This document shows positions 21,301 through 34,868 of a stretch of DNA of 64,000 nt, in pieces. Origin of the DNA: Glandiceps talaboti (Eukaryota; Hemichordata; Enteropneusta; Spengelidae); the NCBI RefSeq assembly GCF_964340395.1, contig NC_135559.1, forward strand, positions 11,183,759 through 11,247,758. Reading direction: 5' to 3'. The position numbers and the translations under genes are program-made. Within the stretch, counting starts at the first letter, position 1, and every line of letters starts with the position of its first letter. Below the pieces are notes generated by a model, which saw only the letters and a list, made by a program, of their open reading frames with translations, searched no databases and had not been told where the DNA came from.

Positions 21301-22972
21301 GTTATCTGAATTCCGATTAAGTAGGACTGATTGTTTCCATATTCTTTTTTTTTCTCGTACAGAAGATATAGAAATGGAGAAAAGGTTAGTTGGATTTACG
21401 TTGTTCCTGACCGTAAGTGTAACACATATTTCTTACATGTAGACTGATCTGAATAACAGGGTTATATAATAGTGATGGTACTAATATCGATAGTGATGAT
21501 AGCAATGCTGTATACATTCTAATAATGTAGTTTACTTATTGTACTTGTTCTTCTTCTAATCAGGAAACATGACCTCAGCGGTGAAGATACAACCTATGCA
21601 AGCGTAGATCCAGAGTCAAGGGATAACACCGAATACATGGGGTTGCATAATCCTGCAACAAGTCCTGGTAAGGTCTTATAAAAACAATTGCTTGGTTCCG
21701 GTTAACCGACCCCACCTAGTTTTTTCCCCTACCCAAAGCTTTTTTTTTTACGTATTCGAGAGAGAAAAAATAAAATCGCGAAAATTGTGTGAAGTCTCGC
21801 ATGAAAAAGTGGATGTGGAAATTCACATCAACTTAAAAAGACAATATAAAACTGTTCTTCCAATCTGTAATGGCTGTACATCTGGTAGGAAGAAACCAAT
21901 AACACAGAGACCAAATGAAAAACGACGGAAAACATTACCTGAACTAGATACTCAAATATGAACAAAAAAATCAACCTACCCCACCTATTCTAGAATTGAG
22001 TGTAATCCGAACCACACAATTTTTTTTGTTAGGTCTAAGGAGGTAGCAACTATGCTAACTACTTCTACATCATTCTGTGTCTCGAGTATGCTTTGTACCT
22101 GAACACATATCTACTGTTATTTGATATCAAATTTTAATTTTGGAAGTAAAATAAGAGTAGTATGAATTGTAAGTAATGGATATGGTCAAACTTGAATATA
22201 CGCAATATTGATAACACACATTCGGATACACAGCATACTCAGCTAAGTTTGGAATACATACCATAATTTACACAATAATTGTTTTCACTTGCTTTAGCAT
22301 GCAAACTCAAGTTACCATAAAAACTATTATTCAAGACGCTTTATCTGATAAGAATGAATTAAATCAAAGGTACGATACTAATGGAACAAACCGTCGCACC
22401 ATCTAGCTACCAAAACTGATGTTGAAATAAGTCTCAGACCACTAAAGAATGGCAGAATAAACTTACTTAACGACGTACAAGAAAAGACTACTAACGCCCA
22501 TTCAGTTTTTGAGTGAAGGGATTATTTTTTATGAATATCAAACACGTTAAAGTAACATCATCGACTCTTTCTATTCACAGTGTATGAGGTTGAAGGTCAA
22601 TTACATTGTGGCGATGACGAGGTAAGCACATGCACTAAATTAATCCCACTCAGTCTGCTTAAATTAACAAATGTTTCTTTAACAAACTCAAACATTCTTT
22701 GATTATGGTATGCCATAGAATAAATGTGTGTATGAAGAACTGTCGATATATATGCATGTGTGCGCATGTGTGACTGTGTCTGTCTCTCTGTATGTGCATT
22801 ACGTGACTGTACAACTTTACACTGAGGTTCTGTCTATGAATAATGTCATCGTGAATCAAACATTTCTAACCCAATGATATTATAATATTATGTGTATGCG
22901 CGTGTGTACAAATTTCAATATTTTTGAAATTCCTTCTTCTTTCAGGAAAAGCAGTATGAACAATTGCCATAG
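14345..22972 (+). CDS. Gene 3: Ig/FN3 transmembrane receptor with ITAM-like tail (in-frame TGA in exon 3)
   Basis: The model has thirteen exons: 14345-14405 (signal), 14908-15267 (V-type Ig), 15904-16185, 17007-17336, 17813-18112, 18756-19052 (I/C2-type Ig), 19658-19924 (FN3), 20351-20377 (stalk), 21039-21203 (TM), 21363-21384, 21564-21667, 22581-22621 and 22946-22972 (tail). All splice phases agree and total 761 codons including the stop. Ig signatures include LRC..EGPYAC, LNC..TAYYSC, LSC..TYEC, ITC..DVYKC and IEC..GFYRC, each with a core Trp. The TM run [20 protein letters not shown] precedes the TRKRR stop-transfer. The tail has TTYASV, TEYMGL nine residues later, VYEVE and terminal QYEQLP. 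This implies a plasma-membrane receptor signalling through SH2 proteins (inference). Oddity: codon 231 is TGA (16173-16175), 11 nt before the donor. Either the transcript ends there (two soluble Ig domains), the 282-nt phase-1 exon is skipped, or the copy is dying. AATAAA lies at 23159. Confidence 0.78.
15414..15575. repeat. TTTG / TCTG microsatellite in gene 3 intron
   Basis: Blocks of TTTG, TCTG and TTTG between the first two Ig exons. Confidence 0.95.
16173..16175 (+). other. In-frame stop codon in gene 3 exon 3
   Basis: The reading frame of the second Ig exon runs ...ACTGCAGTAATTCAT then TGA, then GATGTATAT and a GTAAGT donor at 16186. Sister exons end in hydrophobic strand-G text of the type LYLE or KLHV, so a sense codon such as TTA is expected here. 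Confidence 0.75.
16234..16455. repeat. CATC / CATA microsatellite
   Basis: Imperfect (CATC)n with CATA blocks, in the intron just after gene 3 exon 3. Long open frames in it are artefacts. Confidence 0.95.
17730..17768. repeat. AAAT microsatellite
   Basis: A (AAAT)n block after an A run, just upstream of Ig exon 5. Confidence 0.9.
18447..18508. repeat. ACAG microsatellite
   Basis: A near-perfect (ACAG)n tract in the intron before Ig exon 6. Confidence 0.95.
20634..20895. repeat. Imperfect CATC / TCTA repeat
   Basis: Degenerate tetranucleotide repeat in the intron before the transmembrane exon. Confidence 0.85.
21257..21300. repeat. AC microsatellite
   Basis: A (AC)n tract between the TM exon and the first tail exon. 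Confidence 0.95.
21692..22017. mobile_element. Possible non-autonomous DNA element
   Basis: The left end TTGGTTCCGGTTAACCGACC and the complement of the right end (TGTGTGGTTCGGATTACACT) share GGTTC-GG-TTA. Just inside, CCGACCCCACCTA (left) and CCTACCCCACCTA (right) are near-identical direct repeats. Between them is an A/G-rich 89-codon frame with no recognised domain. It lies in the gene 3 intron between the ITAM-like exon and the next tail exon, and the paralogous unit B intron lacks it. The boundaries are approximate. Confidence 0.35.
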
Positions 22973-24175
<1,203 letters not shown>

Positions 24176-25100
24176 CCGCTACCATGGTCTGGAGTTGGTG
24201 TTGGTGTGCGTGAGTGGGTATGTTGGTACTTGGCAACCAACGCAAGTTGTTTAAGCTATAAAAATCAATCATACTTTGACGTTTTACAGTAAAAAGAGTG
24301 CCGTGACACTTAATTTGTATACGTCCAATAACGCCAATCGTGAAAAGTCGTTTTCTTGTTTGTCGGTCGGGACTCACAATGTATTTTTGTTTCATCTCCA
24401 ATTGGAAAGAAAGAATGTGCTAGACATTATACTGCAACAGATATACACCCATCGTAATAACTGTTGAAGGTCAAGTACCTATAATTGTCATTGAGTTGTT
24501 ATGCACTCCTCAAACTTTTCAAAATATGCCTTGATGTGGAAAAATCTAGCATTAGTTTAGATCAACATCTTCGAGAAGGCCTTATTCGATTTCTTTACCA
24601 AGCATAAGACTCTGGCACTGTCAGAACCACCTCTGACATAGCAGTCAGAGAGACCACCTTACACATGAAATATTTCGTTTACACAGCTTTCTTTTATTTG
24701 CTCTTCAGTTCAGTGGGGAAAATTTATGACACATTTCATAACGTTTAAGACCAAACCAACAAAGCTTTATTTCTACTTGAGCCTACCAAAAATGCTACAG
24801 TACGTACTGAAAACTGCGGTTGCTTTGATCATAGGCAGAGGTTATCTTTGTTTTAATGCTCTGACAGTCTCTGTTTTATCATGGCCGTAAGGAATCGTGG
24901 GAAATAAAATTCTCATAACAAGCCTATAAGACAGTATTGAGGGGTACAGATAGGATTGTAGCAGAGAAGATATTTATAAGCAAACGTCATTGTGACACAA
25001 GACATTGTTTTTTTATTTCCTATACCACGTGGTAGCGAGTAGTACATATCGAGGATCTTCTTTCAGAGAGTTGCAGCTAACCATGTGTTCCAAACGACAG
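24176..25100 (+). repeat. Upstream duplicated segment, copy C (promoter side of gene 2)
   Basis: This is the direct paralogue of 3296-4214. Shared text includes GTTGGTACTTGGCAACC..CGCAAGTTG, TTTTCTTGTTTGTCGG, TTGGAAAGAAAGAATGTG, CTGTCAGAACCACCTC, AAGGAATC(A/G)TGGGAAAT and GCAAACGTCATTGT. It ends at the start exon CTAACCATGTGTTCC and a GTAAGG donor. It marks the left edge of the second duplicated unit. Confidence 0.75.
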
Positions 25101-28100
25101 GTAAGGTTTGCTTGTACTTCATGTTATGTTTGACGTCAGAGTCGATCTGTGTCTTTACTTGAATTTCTTGATAACTTGTCTTTAAAATGAAACAATTCAA
25201 TGGCACATGTCTACAAGGAAACGTTTTCTGTAAATGTAGGAATTGATGTAGTTACATATTATAATGCACACAACGACGTAATTGTAAAATAAAGTAAGCA
25301 TAATCTCACCATGAAACGGTAAAATGTCCCGTCGATTCGTTAAACACGAATCTCTCACACGCATTAGAAATAACTATGGAAATTTATGGCACGAGGTCAC
25401 ACCTTTTCGATCGATGCCTTTCATTTTAGGAAGCGAAAATAAGTGAAAAACGAGTTATAAATCTTGCACGTCTGTATATTAACTTTTGAGTCTAACATTG
25501 ACACAAATTAGTGAATAATTACAAACTCGCATACAAATCGTTCGATCAATGTGGTTGAACCTCTAGAGCCGTGACAGGGTTTTTGGTTGTGTTGTTTTTC
25601 TTTCCGATTGAATGGTTCTTCGTCTACAAATAAAACACTCTTTAAAGCTGTTCTACCACAAGGTAGATATACAATTAAGTGGAAAATCATTCAACTCTAA
25701 GCAAAGTGTAGTGACGTCCAACAAAAGTGTTACCTAGTATATGTGTACGCTGCAACTGTCTCCTTTGCGTCATTCCTTATTGGTTTTGGCACATGGCCAA
25801 ATTTACTTATGCACCTTTCAGAACAACATAAACTTATTTACATAGAACATTTATTACTCTATCGACCCCACAAAGGACAAAGCCCTACTTATTGCAATTG
25901 GTTAGTTGTGCGGAAAACAGAACTATATTTCATATTTCTGAAAGTGACTTAATTTAATTTTATAGTTATTTGCATAATTAATGCTTATGGCAATTAGGCG
26001 ATTTTATATTCAAATTCCATATAAATCGGCACATACATTGTGGTAAAGTTTACGTTATGTATACATAGTTTAAGATTGTTGATTTATCAATGAGCTATTT
26101 TCATAATTATTTTTGCAATTAGGCAATATCTGACGAATGTAATCATCAAATTACATCATTTGTTGGATACACTGGCACGTGCGTTTTAAAAGTTGACAGA
26201 TGTAGCTTTTGGTTTAATGATTCATTTGCATAATTCATAATTTTTGGTAATCAGAAAATAATGTAACCTTGAATGTTTACATGAATTTGCATATGACCTT
26301 ACGATTGCAAAGCATACCTGTCCTTTAAAGCTAAATCACGCAAACCAGAGCTGATATTTCGTCCGCGACACTGCAAAATATTAAGCGTCTGTGGCGTACG
26401 TCGTATATCAAAGCCTGTTGATGTAGCTTTTCAAACGTAATCATCTGCATAATTAATGATTTTTTTATAATTAGATATGCATGCTTTAAGTTTTTCTTAT
26501 GGCTTGGTTCACACAGTGAAGATGGTAAATTGCACGAGTCTTATATTTTTAATAGTGCACGCTTCAAATTTCACATAATTAAATATATACCTTGGTGAGG
26601 ACAAATGAGAGGAGCAATAATCCTCACAGAAGGCATTCAGTTTACATCTGGTTATAAATTTGAATTATGGTTTTGTTTTAGATGATCAAGCCTTTGTTTC
26701 GTATGTATCTACTGCTAATGGCGCTGTCACAGGTGCTCGGGGTTATAGGTAAGTTTAAATTTGTAAACAATTCTACAACTTATAACGTGTAGGGTACTAT
26801 TTACTCTGACTGCAAGGAATGTGCGATGACATTAACCCAACGGCCGATTCACTTTTATGTTGAACTTGGTAAATGACTGTACCCAGTGGCAGGCTTCCTC
26901 ATATTAAATTGCCAGGGTGCATGTATCTTAAACCTCACATTCCAAAAATAAATATTTGAAGTGGATATTATCTAGATTGATTTCCAAACTGAGATATATC
27001 TATTGTGTAATAAGAAATACACCTACGTTTCATCAAAACAAATATGGTGTCAAACGTTCACCTGTGTAGTATGTCGAATAAAGATATCAGTGTGTGTGTG
27101 TGTGTGTGTTTGAATGAATGAAAACTTTATTTCCATTTCATAACTGCAACCTGTACGACGAAACGCATGAGCGAAACTTACAATATCTGTTTAATTATTG
27201 TATGTATCATCAGACCTAAAGGTTGCGATATTTCACATAGAAGATCCGACTCCGGCTGGGAACTCGCCATATTATGAAAAAGACGTGGATAAAGTGATCA
27301 ATCTTGCTACCATTTCGGTCTTCAATGTTGGTGATGAAACACTTCCAGCTGCTCCGTCTGGACTAAACTATGACGTCAAAATGTACATTTGTGAACTTGA
27401 CACTAGTGGTGGATGTTATACCTCTACGGCCCTTGAGGTCAAGGCTTTCAATCTAAATGACCTTAGTAATAAACGTGCTAAACAACTACAGACTACCGTA
27501 GCCGACGACTACCATTTGTTCTATCCCATGAATTATGCAGTCCAGTATCCAAGCAGGGGATGTCCAACACACAGCCATTTATGTGTTATAATCGAGAATG
27601 CAGGTACATACACAGACATCGATGCCACCAATGATTACAAATGCTTGAAATTTGTGAAAGGAGCAAGTGATGCTGGTTCGACTGATTGTAAATCAGGTAA
27701 GTGAAACCTTGTGTCATTGTCAGTTATCATAATTTGTGACCCGATCTCTAACACATAGACCGAAATATTACAACTTCAGTCATTCATTTTTGGAATTGTT
27801 TATGAAAAGTGTTACCGCCTAGCCTATCGGTCATTACCACGAAGCGAAGGCAGCCAAACAAACCGATCATATGTGAGCTATTGTATGTAACATTTGTGCC
27901 AGGTTCAGTTTAAAATGACCCACGAACATCGATATCAGAGTTGTTATATGCTCTACGATGCTTTTTGACTATTTGACTTTGAAGATAGAGGCCAAGCTCA
28001 AAACGCATGGTCTAATTAGAAAGTCTATTATGGTTGTAGACACTTAAATTAGGTCTACCTATTGAGCTTCCAGTGTTAGTCGGCAAAATATGAATTTTTA

Positions 28101-30481
28101 CAATAAACATGATGGCCATTATCGCCAAGGTCATGAAACAAAGTGCTCCTTACTAATAAGCTTCCAGTTTTAGAGCACGAAATGTAATATTTTTTACGAT
28201 AAATATGACCACCATTCTACCATTATTGCCAAGACCATGCACATATTTGGAATACTGTTTCTGATAATTATGATATATTTGGTTGGAATCTGCCCATGCA
28301 TGTCATAGATAAACGTGTGCAATTCAAACGTCTGTGGCTATATTAACCTTGAAGATAAAGTTCAAGGTCTCATTAGAAAGTCCATTATAAATACTATGGG
28401 TGTAGACACTCAGATTATGTCCCTCTCTTAATCTACCATAAATAGTGGGCAAAATGTGAAATTTATGACACTTTATGCTTGTTTGACCTTGAAGATGAAA
28501 GTCAAAGTCAAAGGTCAAGATGTCATTAGAAAGCTTATTATTGATAAAATGGGTGCAGACACACGTTAGATTACTATGAAGGTCTGAAGGTCGCGAAACG
28601 AAAAGACATGTATATGCAGACTGTAGTATCTGGCATTTGCTGAAGTTTGGGTGTAATTGGCGAATGCATGTTTGAGATATAGGTGGACACGGAGCCACGG
28701 ATAGATACACGGTAAACAAGTAGCAACGCCATCCAGTGTTGGATAAAATAATCATGATGTAAAAACACGTGACATTTTTAACCATAGAATTTAACGGACA
28801 ACGGTATAAATTACTTCCTAAAGTGTACCGAAAAATATAAACCCCAATGAAAATTACCACTGTCTGCAAAGTGTTATAAATCGTCGACACCAGAATGACC
28901 ACTCAAAAGAAAAACTATAAAGAGATGTTTCACGTCAAAAAGTAAAATAAATTTGTCTGCGATTGATGTGACCAAACTCGGTGAGTGAATGTAATATCTA
29001 AAACTAAAACTGTATATGTCACCTGACTAAAATAATTGTACAGGGAAATCTAAGGATGTGTTAACCAATTTGTTATTATATCTATGAGATGAGGTTCCAG
29101 TAGACCTTAACGTCACAAACCAAGATCAAGTAAATATGAATACGAACTCTATCATCGAACTGACCTACTCTATACAACTAAAGAATGCTGGTGGAACAGC
29201 AATAACTGGTGGAACCATCAACATTGGTTTTGAAACCGTCATTAAAGGTGCAATCCTGACTACCAGCAACACCCTACACGTTAATGGTGACGTCACCGCT
29301 GGGATAGATGAATGGGGAACTACAACATACACTGGAAATAAGGCAACTTTCATAATACCGATAGAGTCTTGCAGCCGATATCAACATTTCTGTGTCAACT
29401 TTGTGAAAGGTGGGCTGTAAATAACTAGTAATTTAAGAGAACTCCACTCCAGGAAAGCATTTTTGTAAAATTTAGGGTTGTAGTGAGCCATAGTATAATT
29501 TTAAATCACTTACATTACGTGCGATTGCTGAGAAATACGACGTGAAAGTTATTGACCTTCCATTGTCAAAAGCCACATTGAATATTCATGATTGCCATGC
29601 TTTGCGTTGCCTAGTACATTTACAAAATATCCACACACTTGAGTTGGCAATACCTCCCTTATCACAGCCCTTCTCTATATGTGATAGAGGGACTGTGCCA
29701 TTATGAAGTCCATGCTCTAAACTAACTGAAAACCGCTGAGAAAAAGGTTATCGTGGTCAACTGTTGTGACAGTTGTTTCTGTAAAACCCCAGCTTCCAGA
29801 ATGTCGGAGTAAGACAAGAAACCGGGAATTCTAATTCTACGTTCCTGTTGTGACAGTGTGCAACGCAGGGCAACCCATGAATATTTAATGTGCATGTGTT
29901 CCATACGCATGAATATGCAGTGTTCAACCATTCAATATTTAGAGGCTAGTCGCCCCCCCCCCCCCGTGAAAACGTTAGGGCTGCCACTGAACAATGGACA
30001 GCCAATAACTTTCACTTCGTATTTCCCGGCAATCGCACGTAAGTGATGCAAAAGTTAAAAAAAACTATAAAATCACTCTCTTCAACCCATAATACAAAAC
30101 TGTATATATCCTGAAGTGGCGTTCACCTTTAAATATTAAAACAAATTCTTACATTTCAAATATATTAAACCTGTATACTTAAGAAAAACATTATGAGCGT
30201 TATATGTGTAAATTGTCTACTAAATATCAATTCCTTCATAAGTTCTCTACGGATGGGGATTTTAAGTATTTTGAGTTAACGCTATGATCATTACTATTTC
30301 AGGTGCGTCAGCCTCACTTGATGACCACACGTCCAATAATTTTATTTGCCGATCTTTTGGGGAGGTTTCTGATAGTGGTATTGGTGTCCTATCCTGTGCA
30401 AAGACAAAGAAAACTGAGCCATTCCAGAGAAGTACGATGATATATCCATTTATTTATCTATGTAGTTATCTTTTTATCTAA
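25083..30481 (+). CDS. Gene 2: intact secreted two-domain protein with GPI-type C-terminus
   Basis: The model has five exons: 25083-25100, 26682-26748, 27214-27696, 29089-29409 and 30303-30481. Phases agree and give 355 residues. Residues 1-28 are a signal peptide with core MYLLLMALSQVLGVI. Residues 29-189 (one exon, the same 483 nt as in gene 1) form domain 1 with six Cys, including CPTHSHLC, YKCLKF and TDC. Residues 190-296 and the first part of the last exon form domain 2 (CSRYQHFC, FIC, LSC). The two domains also share a D-x-[DT]-x-[ST]-N-[DN] stretch before the third Cys, so they are probably an internal duplication. The C-terminus is basic/polar (KTKKTEPFQRS) followed by about 14 hydrophobic residues without a cytoplasmic part, as in GPI-anchor signals. 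AATAAA lies at 30539. The family is not recognised; a cell-surface ligand-binding or adhesion role is inference. The 29409 donor is phase 1, like the acceptor of the TM exon at 31445, so an alternative receptor form is possible. Confidence 0.8.
25980..26490. repeat. Imperfect intronic repeats around TTTGCATAATTAATG
   Basis: Gene 2 intron 1 holds at least four loose copies of a block like GCATAATTAATG-TTTTTG-CAATTAG. Two of them are preceded by GATGTAGCTTTT. The period is roughly 120-200 bp and the copies are diverged. Confidence 0.5.
27091..27110. repeat. Short GT microsatellite
   Basis: A (GT)10 tract in gene 2 intron 2. Confidence 0.9.
27963..28575. repeat. Three imperfect repeats with ATTAGAAAGTC motif
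   Basis: Copies of about 100 bp at 27963-28062, 28325-28425 and 28466-28575 share TTGA(C)CTT(G)AAGAT-AAAG, (T)CATTAGAAAG(T/C), TTATTAT and G(T/C)AGACAC. They lie in gene 2 intron 3. The minus-strand open frame over this stretch (28324-28902) comes from the repeat and is not called. Confidence 0.55.
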
Positions 30482-31444
30482 GTCGTTACACCAACTCTTC
30501 CCACTAAATCAGACAGCTTTGCCATGTTAGAGAAAAAAAATAAACACATAAAAATTACACAAATCATCAAATGTCAAACAAGGGAAATATATTTTTTTTT
30601 AAAGACAAAAAGGTTCGTTATGGTTTGGTGTTTTTTTCTTTACTTCGTCATTTTCGTAATCAGAGAAAGACTTTAATTTATTCATGCATCAAATTTCATA
30701 CGACTTCAAGCAAAAATTGCCGATAACAAAACACGCTTTTCCAATACTTCAACTTTGATAATTTGATGATTTATTCTATGATGAAAGCTAATCAATGCAA
30801 ACGTTCAGACTAGGTTCATGAATTTCACTTAGTATTGCACCGAATTTTTCAAATAGCTCACCAAAGGAAGCGATTCATATTCGGACTTTACAACCACCTA
30901 TAAACCGTGATGGAGGGCGTTACCAACTTCCTAGAATTTGGTACAATTGTCTGAGATCACGTATGCGTCGCGACTTCCGAAAACACTAACGAAGCCATGG
31001 TGGATACTTGACAAAAGCACTGGTGAGCTAATTGAAAATGTCGGTGCAATACGAAGTTAAATTCATGAACTTTGATTTATACTTTTTACGAAAGGCATTC
31101 ACACAGCTAAAGCTTTACTATACCTCACGGAATTTACGTTTTATTTAATGACATTGCCACTGTCTATGATGCCAGTGACGATTTTTCTTCTTTAATTTGA
31201 ATGTCAGATGTAAATAATTGATACATCTGGGGACACTTCATCAATAACACGACTCAAGGGAAGTTATGCTGAACGCAAGTCTTCCATTGAAACAAGCTAC
31301 ACCTGTTTGTGTGGCATATTGTGATGATAGCTACCCTAGATAGTGTACACCACACGCATATAGGTGTACGTAATACACATGTATTTTCATGATATAATTG
31401 TATATACGTTCATCCCTGTCAAACATATATTTTAATATTTACAG

Positions 31445-33406
31445 ATACAAAAAGTGACTCATCTATGGAATGTTCTACTAATACTGTCTTAGTATCTATG
31501 TGTGCAGTTCTGGGTATATTACTAATTGGCTGTGTTGTGATTAGTAAATTGTACTATACAATAACTCGGAAACGAAGATACAACGAGTCTGACCAGAGTA
31601 AACTTCAGGAAAACAGTTAAGTAACTTGAAAATACTAGACAATATAATTTGTATAATATCTAAATTGAGCATACACACACGCACATACATATATTATTAG
31701 TCAAATATTAATTAATTAAGCTTGCTTTTTCATTTTGTTATTCATACAGGAGATATGCAGGAAAGGTTAGTTGAATTTGCGTTGTTTCTGCCCGGAAATA
31801 TACTATACCATCTATGTCATAACTGTATACTGATTTGAATAACATTCTTTTGTCGTTGATGGTGGCGGTAGTGGTACATATGATGGTCATCGAAACGTTT
31901 TCATTGTGTATATAATTCCAGTAAAATTCATAGTTTACTTATTTTTGGAAGTGTTGTTGTTATGCTTACTTTTATTGTTGTAATTAGAAGACATAATGAT
32001 CACAGCAGTGGAGATACAACCTATGCAAGCATAGATCCAGAATTAAGGGATAACACCGAATATATGGGATTACAAAATCCTGCAACGACTACTGGTAAGA
32101 AAATTATAAATATGCTAAATATAACACTTAACACCCAAGTAAAGCATTTGCCCTGCTTGTCACAATTATTTATAGCCTCCATATCAAGTGTAAAATAACA
32201 CTGGTTTAATAATACACGACTGGCACACGGCCTTTCCAAGTGTAGTCAATTTGCTTGGTCAACCAACAATACTGATTGCAGTGTAATTTGAGTTTCACAA
32301 CTGTGCTTATATATTACAGTTCGAACTGGGATGTAGAGTCTTATGACATCCATGATTATTCTGTAGTGGTTCTATGACTAACTTGTGTTTTGTACTGGTA
32401 ACATTGTTTACAAGAGATACAGTGATACACCACATACATGGCTGATAATTAAAGCAAATGTAACAATATACTTTTACATGTGGTATGACATGAATACGAT
32501 AAATGATGGCGGCGAACAGGAAAATCACTTATTACTTGTCAAGAGTGGTTGTACTTCGACATCATGAAGTGGTTTGAGTATAACTTGTACTTGAATATAT
32601 ATCTACTATTATTTGGTATTGGATTAGGAATGTTAAATAAGGCTAGTGTGGAGTTTAAGCAGTCGACACAGTCAGATTCCATTAAACGCAATATTGTGTG
32701 TATATGAATATTAGAGACTCTACCAAGGACAATTTTGTTCTGCGAATCAGGTCTATGGAACGGACAATATCAAATACATTTTATCAAACTCTAAAAATGT
32801 ATATTAGACTTGTTTCATCTAAGCCACATCTAAAAATAGATGTGGCCTCTATTTGGAGAAACTAAATACCTCTAAATACTAGCAGGTCATTATGTTTATA
32901 AATTGGCGACAAACAAGGGTAAATATGCTTGGATATACGGCATATTCAGTTTACAGTATAGAACACACAATTTACATCAAATGCTTAAATACAAAATTAA
33001 GTCACCACAGACACTAATACTCAAGAAATTTTACATTCATAATATATATATAAGATATACGGGACTGACCGGAAAGAATACATGGGAATTTGATAATCTA
33101 GCTAAATAGAGCGAAAATAATATTTGAAATAAGTTTACTTTCCTGCAATTAACGAGTAACAACCATCTACAAACGTCCGAACAGTTTTTGAATCGAAGTG
33201 TTTTATGAATATCAAACACATTAAACGTCATCGACTCTCTATTTACAGAGCATGAAGTTGAAGGTCAAGTACATTGTGGAGATGATGAGGTAAGCACATG
33301 TACAAATCTCATTGCTTAGTTCAGAGTGTACAAATATTTCGAACAAAATCAAACATTCTTTAATCCCGTCACATGGAATAAATATAAGTATGGTTTATTT
33401 ATGTGT

Positions 33407-33458
<52 letters not shown>

Positions 33459-33518
33459 AATTTACGATAATTTTTAAATTCCTTCTTACAGGTAAAGCAG
33501 TATGAACAATTACCATAG
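31445..33518 (+). CDS. Unit B transmembrane and ITAM-tail exons (alternative 3-prime end of gene 2, or partial gene)
   Basis: Six exons match the last exons of gene 3: 31445-31615 (TM), 31750-31765, 31988-32094, 33249-33289 and 33492-33518, with all phases preserved. (The match to gene 3 is five exons here to the last five there.) The TM segment TVLVSMCAVLGILLIGCVVI is followed by TRKRRYNES. The tail has [19 protein letters not shown], a formal ITAM (YxxI-x9-YxxL), and ends in QYEQLP. The third tyrosine of gene 3 (VYEVE) is replaced by His (EHEVE). I find no Ig, FN3, stalk or signal exon between 30482 and 31444. The set is therefore either spliced from gene 2 exon 4 (29409, phase 1) to make a signalling isoform of the two-domain protein, or the relic of a receptor whose ectodomain exons were lost. 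The tail frame is intact, which argues against long decay. Confidence 0.65.
33403..33456. repeat. GC / GT microsatellite
   Basis: A (GC)n then (GT)n tract in the last tail intron of unit B. The corresponding intron of gene 3 has a shorter TG-rich stretch at about 22760. Confidence 0.95.
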
Positions 33519-34341
33519 AGATAGCTACGTGACAACATGATTGAAGTTATTCTAACGCTACTTTTAGTCTCAACCTGAATAATATCAATACTCTTTGTGA
33601 TACCCAAACAATTCCGAACATTATGAGTTACTCGTTTATGCTGATAGTCAGGATTATGCGCGCTAGACTTTATAATCTCACAAATCGACCCACCAAGAAG
33701 ATGAAGATAGTTTGAATGTTGTGCGTGGACAGACTGATGCAGAGAATGACGCAAGCTTTTGCCTGGATGTTAAATACTTATATGGTGACATGAACGTCAC
33801 ACTACGTGGGTACGATCACATGAGCCAATCACATGAGGTATTATAACTTTAATGATTCCATATATACTGAGAGACCATTGGATCGACGGTAATTTCTGAG
33901 GACGGTTCCACCAATAATTGCAATTCTACAAGAGGGCAGTTCATGGCTAGCTCACATAACCATTATATATCACGTAATGTATCGCTGGGTTCGGGATTGG
34001 GATATGAACTGTTATGTATATTACCCAACCTTGTAAAATAGGGAAAATGTAAAGAAATCGATCATTGACAAACAAATATTACCACCTATGTCAATCAATG
34101 GGGTTATAAACTTCTCAATATCTTTGAATGAACGAATACATGAATGAATAAATGAATGAATTAATCACTTAATGCATTAATGAAAGTTATGTTTTATCTG
34201 AATTTATCTTTGATGTGTGAATGATAACCATTAATATGGTCATAGAATCAGTTATTAGTCAATAAGAATTACTCATCAAATACAAACAGTGAATCCTGTC
34301 TGATGTGCTCTTATCCTTGAAATTTTCATGAACTTTGCAGT

Positions 34342-34424
<83 letters not shown>

Positions 34425-34868
34425 CCAATACATATCTCCAACTATCTCCAATCATTGTAAACTAGTTATACTTCATATTCATAGAGATTGATTACCGTTT
34501 GTCTGTATATTTAAGTAGGTCATTTGTTGTTTCTTTGTGTTTGTGTATTTGTTTGCTTGTTTTTTTTTTGTCCACCTATATTTATATAATGTATTTTGTA
34601 AATCCTTTATGATTTTGTCTATTCTGTCAATATTGCAATACATTCAATTTGACCAGCAGCCCCAGTAATTAGTAATTCCTAATCCCTAAGATAATTGTAA
34701 AAGGGGGCGGACTCGACTAGTTGCAAAGACAACTATTTTTCGTCTTCCTTTCCCATGTTTGACTACTTCATATATTGTAGAATTGTTATATATGTATATG
34801 TATTTCTGGGAATAAAGATTATTATGTATATATGACATCAATATTTTGCAAATATACTTCAAATGATA
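33519..34868. other. Intergenic after unit B
   Basis: AT-rich, with a TA tract at 34345-34424 and an (ATGA)-like stretch near 34130-34170. No gene is seen. Confidence 0.5.
34345..34424. repeat. TA microsatellite
   Basis: A TA tract broken once by C. Confidence 0.95.

Noticed and set aside
28324-28902. 192-codon minus-strand frame
   Set aside because: Covers the intronic repeats of gene 2, no recognised domain, opposite strand to a well-supported gene.
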